DNA of 64,000 bases from NCBI RefSeq assembly GCF_000348785.1, contig NC_020520.1:4712001-4776000 (forward strand), read 5' to 3'. Position 1 is the stretch's first letter. Every line of letters begins with the position of its first letter. Of this stretch, positions 55,188-62,418 are shown in pieces. The notes under the pieces were generated by a model, which made no database searches, was not told where the DNA came from, and saw only the letters and a list, made by a program, of their open reading frames with translations. This DNA is from Ilumatobacter coccineus YM16-304. Lineage in GTDB: Bacteria; Actinomycetota; Acidimicrobiia; Acidimicrobiales; Ilumatobacteraceae. The position numbers and the translations under genes are program-made.

Positions 55188-56767
55188 ACCTGTTGCCCTC
55201 CAATGAGTCGACCCAGACGCTCGATGTCGACGTCGTCGCGTCGCATCTCGCCGATGATCCGGCCTTCGTGCATCACGACGATGCGGTGCGCGAGGTCGAG
55301 GATCTCTTCGAGCTCACTCGAGATGAGCAGCACGGCGAGACCCGACTCGGCCGCTCGGCGGATGCGATCGGTCATGTACTCGATGGCGCCGACGTCGAGG
55401 CCGTGCGTCGGTTGTGCGGCGACGAGCACCTTCGGATCCTGCGCGAGCTCGCGTGCGAGCACCACCCGCTGCTGGTTGCCACCGCTCAGCGACCACATGG
55501 GTGCGTCGGGCCCGGTACACGAGATGCCGAACTCCTCGATGAGCTGCTCGGCGCGCTTCCTCGCCTCGTGCGGACGGATGAGACCGGCGGTCGACACGCG
55601 CGACGGGTCGACCAGGTACATGTTCTCGGCGACCGTCATGCCGAGCACGACGCCGGAGTCGTGACGATCTTCGGGGATCACGCCGATCCCGGCACGAGCC
55701 ATCGCGCCGGGCGTGCCGACCGGGACCATCTCGTCGCCGACCTGGACGGTGCCACGGTCGGGGTTGATGAGGCTCGACAGCACGTCGCCGAGGTGGCGTT
55801 GCCCGTTGCCTTCGACGCCGGCGACGCCGAGCACTTCGCCGGCTCGCACTTGGAGGCTCAGGCCGTCGAGCAGCTTTCGTCCGTCGCGGCTCGTCATGGT
55901 GAGGTCGTCGACGCGCAGCACGCACTCGGCGTGCTCGACGTCGACATCGGCGATCTCGGTGCCGGCGAGATCGGTGTCGACCACGCCCAGCGCGACTCGT
56001 TCGGAGCGCAGCGCGACCTCGCGTCCGACCATGGCGTTGGCCAACGACGACGCGTCGGCGTCGGCGATGCTCATGCGTTCGACCACACGCCCCTGACGCA
56101 TGATGGTGACGTCATCGGTGGCCTGCAGGATCTCGTCGAGCTTGTGGCTGACGAGCGCAACCGCGCGACCCTCACGGGCGATCACGTCACGCAGCGACGA
56201 GAACAGCTGCTCGGATTCTTCCGGCGTGAGCACCGACGTGGGTTCGTCGAAGATCAGGATCGCCGGGTCGCGTCGGAGACACTTGATGATCTCGACACGT
56301 TGACGGAGACCTGCGGGCAGGTCGCCGACGATGGCGTCGGGGTCGATCGCGAGCCCGTAGTGCTCGCTCAGTTCCCCGACGCGGCGACGAACGGCGGGTG
56401 GGTCGAGTCGACCCACGTCGCCGAGCGCCACGTTCTCCCAGACGGTGAGTGGCTCGACCAGGCTGAAGTGCTGGTGCACCATGGCGACCCCGCGACGCGC
56501 TGCGTCGATGGGGTCGGTGATCTGGCACCGCTCGCCGTCGATCGTGATGAGACCGGCATCGGGAATCGTCAACCCGATCATGATCTTCATCAACGTCGAC
56601 TTGCCGGCGCCGTTCTCACCGAGCACACCATGGATTCGCCCGCGCGACAAGGTCAGGTCGACCTCGTCACACGCGACCACGGAGCCGTATCGCTTCGTGA
56701 TCCCTTCGAGTTTCACTGCGGGAGCCGAGTCGACCGACTCGGCTCCCGCCACGCCACCACCGTTCAT
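55184..56767 (-). CDS. ABC transporter ATP-binding protein with two ATPase domains (NupO/YufO-like)
   Basis: This 527-residue protein has two nucleotide-binding domains. The first has Walker A VLGENGAGKSTLMKIM, the LPAGLRQRVEIIKCL signature region and Walker B ILIFDEPTSVL. The second has GVAGVEGNGQRHLGD in place of a full Walker A (degenerate, as in this family) and MWSLSGGNQQRVVLARELA with LVAAQPTHGLDVGA, a degenerate Walker B. This matches the sugar/nucleoside importer ATPases. It powers the two downstream permeases. Acidic residues at the start and its RBS overlap suggest tight operon translation. Confidence 0.92.
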   Translation of the reverse strand: MNGGGVAGAESVDSAPAVKLEGITKRYGSVVACDEVDLTLSRGRIHGVLGENGAGKSTLMKIMIGLTIPDAGLITIDGERCQITDPIDAARRGVAMVHQHFSLVEPLTVWENVALGDVGRLDPPAVRRRVGELSEHYGLAIDPDAIVGDLPAGLRQRVEIIKCLRRDPAILIFDEPTSVLTPEESEQLFSSLRDVIAREGRAVALVSHKLDEILQATDDVTIMRQGRVVERMSIADADASSLANAMVGREVALRSERVALGVVDTDLAGTEIADVDVEHAECVLRVDDLTMTSRDGRKLLDGLSLQVRAGEVLGVAGVEGNGQRHLGDVLSSLINPDRGTVQVGDEMVPVGTPGAMARAGIGVIPEDRHDSGVVLGMTVAENMYLVDPSRVSTAGLIRPHEARKRAEQLIEEFGISCTGPDAPMWSLSGGNQQRVVLARELAQDPKVLVAAQPTHGLDVGAIEYMTDRIRRAAESGLAVLLISSELEEILDLAHRIVVMHEGRIIGEMRRDDVDIERLGRLIGGQQV

Positions 56768-56775
56768 GAAGTCGC

Positions 56776-58011
56776 TCAGCTTCCGCCGAACGCCTCGCCT
56801 GCGATACGACCGAATTCGCCGTCGAGTTCGCCACTGGCGATGGTCTCGTAGATGGCATCCATCTCGGCCTGCTGTTCGGCCGTTGCGTCACAGATGACCG
56901 CACCGTTGATCGACGGGTCGCCGCCCGGCGAGTAGACGATGATGTCGCCTTCCGAGGCGGAGCCGTCGATGATCTGCGGGAAGATCTCACGGACGTAGTC
57001 GCCACCGTCGAAGCGCACGGCGATGTCCCACGAGAGGTCACCTTCACGGGTGCAGACGTCGGAGGCGCCGGCCGACAGCACGATCTGTCCACCTTCGTTG
57101 GCGAGCTGCACCAGCGGCTCGTGTGCGCCGCCGAGGTACGGGTAGATCGCGGTCGAGCCTTCGGCGACAGCGTTCTCGTACGCCGCGGTGGCGTTCTGGA
57201 CGTTGTCGAAGTCGAACGGGAAGTCACCCGACTGGATGTACGTGAACTGGAGGTTCTCGTCGATCGAGTGGAGTCCGAGTTCGAACGAGAGGTAGTGCTG
57301 GATCTCGAAGCCGAGGTCACAACAACCGATCATCGTCACCGCGGTGCCGCCGCTGTCGCGCAGGGCGATACCGGTGGCGGCGCCTGCGGTGTAGGCGATG
57401 GCTGCGCCGTTGTCCTGGCTCTGGAGGTAGAACTCGCTCTCCGGGAACCCGGCGCCGCAGTTGCAGTACCAGAAGATGTCGGAGTACTGCTCGGCGAGGT
57501 CGGCCATCGGTTCGGCGATCTCGCTGGCGCCGACGATCAGGATGTCGACGGGCTGCTGCGCGAGGTTGTCGAGTTCGGTCGCGGCGTCGGCCGACTGGAT
57601 GTTGTCGACGACGATGACCTCACCGAAACCGTTCTCGGCGGAGAACGACTCTGCAGCATCGACGACGGCCTGGTAGTAGGCGCCGTCGTCACGCGGGCCC
57701 GCAGCGGCGATGCCGATGCGAACTTCGCCGTCACCGTTGGCGTCGAAGTCGGCGATGACGTCGCCACTCTCGGCCGGTTCTTCGGTCTCTTCCTCGGCCG
57801 GTGCCTCGGTTTCTTCCTCGGCCGGAGCTTCGGTTTCTTCCTCGGCCGGTGCCTCGGTCTCCTCTTCGGCCGGTGCTTCGGCTTCGGTGGTCGCCGGCTC
57901 TGCTTCCGGCTCGTCGTCGCTACCGCATGCGGAGGCGATCAACGTCAGCGCAGCGAGTGCTCCGACCGCCCGGGTGACCGTTGACGGTCGCTTGGATGAT
58001 GTGTTGAGCAT
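56776..58011 (-). CDS. BMP-family substrate-binding lipoprotein
   Basis: This is a 411-residue exported lipoprotein. Signal peptide and lipobox LIASAC occupy residues 1-29. A linker of four near-perfect EAPAEEET units follows (24-bp DNA repeats, about 57780-57880). The rest is a two-lobed periplasmic-binding-type domain of the BMP/Med family (VRIGIAAAGPRDDGAYYQAV). It has unusually many Cys: YCNCGAGF, IGCCDLGF, DVCTREGD and AVICDATA. Related BMP proteins bind nucleosides or other polar molecules; the Cys could form disulfides or hold a metal. ATG 58011 follows AGGGGAAGGAA. It is the first gene of the importer operon, with an operator 22 bases upstream. Confidence 0.87.
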   Translation of the reverse strand: MLNTSSKRPSTVTRAVGALAALTLIASACGSDDEPEAEPATTEAEAPAEEETEAPAEEETEAPAEEETEAPAEEETEEPAESGDVIADFDANGDGEVRIGIAAAGPRDDGAYYQAVVDAAESFSAENGFGEVIVVDNIQSADAATELDNLAQQPVDILIVGASEIAEPMADLAEQYSDIFWYCNCGAGFPESEFYLQSQDNGAAIAYTAGAATGIALRDSGGTAVTMIGCCDLGFEIQHYLSFELGLHSIDENLQFTYIQSGDFPFDFDNVQNATAAYENAVAEGSTAIYPYLGGAHEPLVQLANEGGQIVLSAGASDVCTREGDLSWDIAVRFDGGDYVREIFPQIIDGSASEGDIIVYSPGGDPSINGAVICDATAEQQAEMDAIYETIASGELDGEFGRIAGEAFGGS

Positions 58012-58033
58012 GTGCTCGGTTCCTTCCCCTAGG

Positions 58034-58052
58034 TGGACTGATGGTCAGTCCA
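58034..58052. promoter_or_regulatory. Putative operator, site C
   Basis: TGGACTGA-TGG-TCAGTCCA has perfect 8-base arms around TGG. It lies 22 bases upstream of the BMP start. On the minus strand TACTAT eight bases upstream of the repeat is a -10 candidate, so a bound protein would cover the transcription start. This is the most symmetric of the three sites. Confidence 0.7.
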
Positions 58053-58089
58053 TTTATTGAATAGTAGACATCGCTTCGTTTCGACGGTG

Positions 58090-59289
58090 TTACGCGCGAG
58101 CGTCAGGTGTGCTGCCACCGCGGTAACGCTGGACGAGCCATCGATTGAACTGGATGTGGCTTTCTTCCTGCCACGAGTACCGCCCACGGGGAGCGAACCG
58201 CGACCGCAGGCCCTGTTGCACCTTGGTGGTGGCGTCTTGGTCTTGCTGGACAAAGACCTGCACACCGGCGTCCGACAGCAGCATCTTCTGCTCGAAGAGC
58301 GGATCGTCGAGCGCCGACGGATGGAAGATGTAGCCGATCTCGATGTCGATCGTCTCGGGTCCGGTCGGACGCACGAGGAAGAAGAAGCACTGATCGGGTG
58401 CGGTGCCGAAACAGAGCGTCGGCGGCATGAGCGCGAACGTCGAGCGGGTGCGCTCCTCGTCGGTGAGGTCGGGGAACACGTCCATGATCACGCGATGCGT
58501 GGCGTTGAAGCCGCCGTCGATGTGCGTGTAGCCACCGGTCCGGAAGATCACGTTGGAGTCGTCGCTCCACGGCACCGGGAACTCCGACATGTTCGACGGG
58601 CAGAAGTCCTGGACGAACTGATGGAGACGGTTGGCGTGATAGCCGTCGTTGAAGTTCTCGAACATCACCTTCCAGTTCCACGGCATGTTCTCCAAGGTGA
58701 ACGTGCCGGGACAGATGGCGTTCTCGAGGTCGTAGTTGGCGAGGAACGGGGTGTAGCGCTCGAGGGTGGGTGCGAGCGGTGCTGCGTCGGCGTCGAAGTT
58801 GACGAAGACGAAGCCCTGCCACTCCTCCACGCGGAGTTGCGGCAGGCCGAAGTCGGCCTTGTCGAACGCTTCGGTGCGCTCCATCGCCGGCGCGCCGAGG
58901 AGGCGACCGTCGAGTCCGTAGTTCCAGTGGTGGTACGGGCACTTGAAGGTGGTGTTGTTGCCTTCGCCTTCGCACACCTGCATCGCGCGGTGCTGACAGA
59001 CGGCCGACATCGCGCAGACCTTGCCCTCCTTGTTGCGGGCGATGATCAGCGGTTCGTCGACGATCGTGACGGTGAACCAGTCGCCGACGTTCGGGATGCG
59101 CTCGGCGCGACCGACGCAGAGCCACTCCTTCATGAACAGCGCCTCGGTCTCGAACGCGAGCACGTCGGGCGACGTGTACAGCTCGGGCGGAAGCGTCGAC
59201 GCCGTCGACACGTCATCGATCGACGCGTCGAGACTCGCCAACAGTTCGTCGCTCAAGTTGGTCCCGTTCGTACTGGTCGTCATGCTCAC
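58090..59289 (-). CDS. Rieske [2Fe-2S] oxygenase, alpha-subunit type
   Basis: This 399-residue enzyme has a Rieske cluster with CQH (AVCQHRAMQVCEG) and CPYHHWNYGLDG, and a catalytic non-heme iron centre indicated by ENFNDGYHANRLHQFV, which contains the two His ligands. The Asp bridge (ENFND) is present. Rieske oxygenases hydroxylate or demethylate small molecules and need a reductase, which is not in this window. The start overlaps the ligase stop (ATGA). It is the last gene of the hydantoinase-ligase-oxygenase transcript. Confidence 0.92.
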   Translation of the reverse strand: MSMTTSTNGTNLSDELLASLDASIDDVSTASTLPPELYTSPDVLAFETEALFMKEWLCVGRAERIPNVGDWFTVTIVDEPLIIARNKEGKVCAMSAVCQHRAMQVCEGEGNNTTFKCPYHHWNYGLDGRLLGAPAMERTEAFDKADFGLPQLRVEEWQGFVFVNFDADAAPLAPTLERYTPFLANYDLENAICPGTFTLENMPWNWKVMFENFNDGYHANRLHQFVQDFCPSNMSEFPVPWSDDSNVIFRTGGYTHIDGGFNATHRVIMDVFPDLTDEERTRSTFALMPPTLCFGTAPDQCFFFLVRPTGPETIDIEIGYIFHPSALDDPLFEQKMLLSDAGVQVFVQQDQDATTKVQQGLRSRFAPRGRYSWQEESHIQFNRWLVQRYRGGSTPDARA

Positions 59290-60803
59290 GACACCTCTTC
59301 TTTCAGTAGGAATTTGCGGATCTTGCCGACGCTCGTGCGCGGCAACTCGTCGAGCAGCGTGATGTCACGCGGCTGCTTGGCCTTGCCCAGACGTGCGCTG
59401 CACCAGTCGAGCAGTTCGTCGACCGTCGGCGGCGACGCCGGGTCGTTGGCGACCACGAAGGCGACGGGCACTTCGTCACGCACCGGGTCGGGGGCTCCGA
59501 CCACCGAGGCTTCGAGCACGCCGGGGTGTGCGGTGAGCACCGCTTCGACCTCGACCGTCGACACGTTCTCGCCGGCGACCTTGAGCACGTCGGAACGGCG
59601 ACCGTCGAAGAAGAACCGGCCGTCGGCATCGACCGAGGCGCGATCGCCGGTGCGGAACCAGGCGCCGCGAAAGCTGGCGGCCGTGGTGTCGGGATCGTCG
59701 AGGTACTCGGTGAACAACGTGGTGCCGGGTGTGCCGCGCACGACGATCTCGCCCACCTCGCCCACGGGCACCGAGTGACCGTTCGCGTCGTGGATCTCGA
59801 CCTCGCAACCCGCCGTGACGAACCCCATCGAATCGGGGCGAGGATCATCGGCTCGGTCGGTCAGCACAGCGGGAATCGTCTCGGTCATGCCGTACAACTG
59901 TCGTGGTCGACAACCGAACCAGTCGGTCACCGTGGCGTACTGCTCGTCGGAGATGTTCTGAGCAAACCAGCAGTGACGCAATTCGACACCCTCGACCCGT
60001 TCACCGCGAGCGAGGATCATCCGCAACGGTGCGGCGAAGAGGCTCGCGCACGTGGCGCCGTGTCGTGCGGCCTGCGGGAGGAATCCGCTCGCCGAGAACG
60101 TGTGCATCAGGGCGACCGACGCCCCGGCCCAGATCGCCGAAGCGAACGAGTAGTACTGCGCGTTCGCGTGGAACATCGGCAACACGACGATGTGGCGATC
60201 GGCGGTGGTGAGCTCGGCGGCTTCGGCCATGGTCTTGCCGGCGAACGCGTAGTTGGCCTGCGAGATGACGACGCCCTTCGGCCGTCCGGTCGTACCGCTG
60301 GTGAACATGATCGCGGCGGTGTCGATGAGCGCCGGCGTCGGCCAGTCGGTGAACGCCTCGTCGGGCAACCAGGCGAACTCGGCGTCGGCTTCGTCGGTCT
60401 CGATGACCGCGATGTCGCCGGCGGCGGGTCGATACGCATCGAGCCGGTCGCGGGAAGCGAAACCGACGACCGGCTCGGTGCGTTCGATGTGATCCTCGAA
60501 CTCCGCGGTGCGACCCATCGGGTCGGACGGCACGATCCGACCGCCGAGGCGCACGGTGGCGATCCACGCCGCGATGAACGTCGGCGAGTTGGTGAGCGCC
60601 AGGTGCACGGTGGCGCCAGGGCCGACCCCGTGGTTCGCCAATGCGGTCGCCATGCGTGCGACGACACGGTCGAACGCGCCGTAGGTCCAGTCGGTGACCG
60701 CACCGTCGGGTGCTTCGAAGGTGAGGAACGGGCTGTCGGAGCGCGCGACGACGGCGTCGGCCCAGCGTTGGGCGAACGTCGTTGCGTCGGGCCACTCCGA
60801 CAT
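59286..60803 (-). CDS. AMP-dependent acyl-CoA/CoA ligase
   Basis: This 505-residue adenylating enzyme has AIMFTSGTTGRPKGVVISQ (P-loop), YGMTETIPAVL, ADGRFFFDGRRSDVLKVAGENVS (split motif with GRRSD) and the C-terminal Lys in PRTSVGKIRKFLL. HIVVLPMFHANAQYYSF is the substrate-pocket segment. The order is normal for class I ligases that make CoA thioesters of aromatic or small carboxylic acids; CaiC-like members activate carnitine and related betaines, and this similarity is only an impression. It lies three bases after the hydantoinase B stop. Confidence 0.88.
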   Translation of the reverse strand: MSEWPDATTFAQRWADAVVARSDSPFLTFEAPDGAVTDWTYGAFDRVVARMATALANHGVGPGATVHLALTNSPTFIAAWIATVRLGGRIVPSDPMGRTAEFEDHIERTEPVVGFASRDRLDAYRPAAGDIAVIETDEADAEFAWLPDEAFTDWPTPALIDTAAIMFTSGTTGRPKGVVISQANYAFAGKTMAEAAELTTADRHIVVLPMFHANAQYYSFASAIWAGASVALMHTFSASGFLPQAARHGATCASLFAAPLRMILARGERVEGVELRHCWFAQNISDEQYATVTDWFGCRPRQLYGMTETIPAVLTDRADDPRPDSMGFVTAGCEVEIHDANGHSVPVGEVGEIVVRGTPGTTLFTEYLDDPDTTAASFRGAWFRTGDRASVDADGRFFFDGRRSDVLKVAGENVSTVEVEAVLTAHPGVLEASVVGAPDPVRDEVPVAFVVANDPASPPTVDELLDWCSARLGKAKQPRDITLLDELPRTSVGKIRKFLLKEEVS

Positions 60804-60806
60804 GAC

Positions 60807-62393
60807 TTACTCCGCCGCTCCGTAGCCGCCGCCGCCCGGCAGCTCGAGGCGGATGACGTCGTCGCCGGTGAGGCTGATTCGAGCTTGTGTCTCGACCTGC
60901 TCACCGTTGACGAGGAAGCTGCCGGTTGCGCCGGGTTCGCCGCCGAACACGCCGAGCGGTGCTTCGGCCAACCGGCTGGTGACGGCGTTGAGCTGCCACG
61001 GGCGTTCGGTGTCGACCGAGAACTCGATCGCCTGGCCGAGGCCGCCGGTCTGGGCACCAGCGCCGCCCGACCCGGGTCGGAGCGACTTCTCGCGGAACCG
61101 GATCGGTGCCGATGCCTCGACCACTTCGATCGGCACCGCCGACACGCCGGTCGGGTACGAGCAGGCGTTGAGTCCGGGCTTGGTCGCACGGGCACCGACG
61201 CCGCCGGCGTAGGTGAACATGGCGGTGATGAACGGACTGCCGTCGGGGTGGTTGCCGTTGACCTGCATGGTCCACACCGCGCCCGAACCTTCGGCCATGG
61301 CCGCTTCGGGACGAACCTGCGCGAGTGCCTTGAGCAGTGCGTTGGGGAGGAACATGCCGACGACGTGACGGGCGGTGCCGGGCTGCGGCGACACGGCGTT
61401 GACGATCGAACCCTCGGGAGCCTTGACCTTGATCGGGCCGAGGCTGCCGTGGTTGTTCGGGATGTCGGGGTTGAGCACCGAGCGGACCGTGAACGTGGTG
61501 TACGCGTGGGTGTAGTTCATCACCACGTTGATGCCCCACGGCGAGGCCTCGGAGGTGCCCTCGTAGTCGACGGTGATCTCACCGGCGTCGCTGTCGACGG
61601 TGAGCGCACACACGATGTCGATCTTCGCGCCGTCGGCGAGGTCGAGCACCGCGCTCGCCTCGTACGTGCCGCTCGGCAGCGCACGGATGCTGTCACGCGT
61701 GGCCTGCTCCGACCGGTCGATGATCTCGTCGGCGAGCCCTTCGATGTCGTCGAGTCCGTGCGCTTCGCACAGCGTGTTGAGTCGCTGTGCGCCGATCTCG
61801 CCCGACGCCATCTGTGCGTGGAGGTCGCCCGCCATGTGGTCGGGTTGGCGCACGTTGGAGAGGATGAACTTCCAGACGTCGTCGTTGCGTTCGCCCTGCT
61901 TCATCAGCTTGCAGATCGGGATCCACAGGCCCTCTTCGAACACGTCACGGCCGCCGGCACCGATGCCGTAGCCGCCGACGTCGGTGTGGTGGATGGTGGA
62001 GCCGAACAGCGCGATGATCTTGCCGTTGCGCCACGCCGGGACGAGCACGGTGACGTCGAGCAACTGGCCGGCGGTCTTGTACGGATCGTTGGTGATCAGC
62101 ACGTCGCCCTGTTCGAGCGTGTCGATCGGGTACTCCTCGAGCATCTTCGCGGCGCCGATGGCGAGCGAGTTGATGTGCCCGGGCGTGCCGGTGACCGCTT
62201 GCGCGACCATGCGGCCGCGGCGGTCGAAGACCGCGTTGGCGAGGTCGCCCGCTTCACGCACGATCGGCGAGAACGCCGAACGCTGCAGGGCACGGGCCTG
62301 CTCGTTGACCGTGGAGATCAACGACTGCCAGAGGATCTCGAGTTCGATCGGGTCGAACCCGTCGGCGGTGGGCCGTTCTTCGGTGATGGTCAT
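60807..62393 (-). CDS. Hydantoinase B / oxoprolinase family protein (HyuB-like)
   Basis: This 528-residue subunit has DPIELEILWQSLISTVNEQA (N-terminal signature), REAGDLANAVFDRRG, DVLITNDPYKTAGQLLDVTV, GSTIHHTDVGG, and the C-terminal VELPGGGGYG-like ending (RLELPGGGGYGAAE). HyuA and HyuB together form ATP-dependent hydantoinases, 5-oxoprolinases or acetophenone/acetone carboxylases. Both are full-type partners here. It begins 25 bases after the HyuA stop. Confidence 0.93.
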   Translation of the reverse strand: MTITEERPTADGFDPIELEILWQSLISTVNEQARALQRSAFSPIVREAGDLANAVFDRRGRMVAQAVTGTPGHINSLAIGAAKMLEEYPIDTLEQGDVLITNDPYKTAGQLLDVTVLVPAWRNGKIIALFGSTIHHTDVGGYGIGAGGRDVFEEGLWIPICKLMKQGERNDDVWKFILSNVRQPDHMAGDLHAQMASGEIGAQRLNTLCEAHGLDDIEGLADEIIDRSEQATRDSIRALPSGTYEASAVLDLADGAKIDIVCALTVDSDAGEITVDYEGTSEASPWGINVVMNYTHAYTTFTVRSVLNPDIPNNHGSLGPIKVKAPEGSIVNAVSPQPGTARHVVGMFLPNALLKALAQVRPEAAMAEGSGAVWTMQVNGNHPDGSPFITAMFTYAGGVGARATKPGLNACSYPTGVSAVPIEVVEASAPIRFREKSLRPGSGGAGAQTGGLGQAIEFSVDTERPWQLNAVTSRLAEAPLGVFGGEPGATGSFLVNGEQVETQARISLTGDDVIRLELPGGGGYGAAE

Positions 62394-62418
62394 GCTTCGC
62401 TCCTCACGCTCTCTTGCT

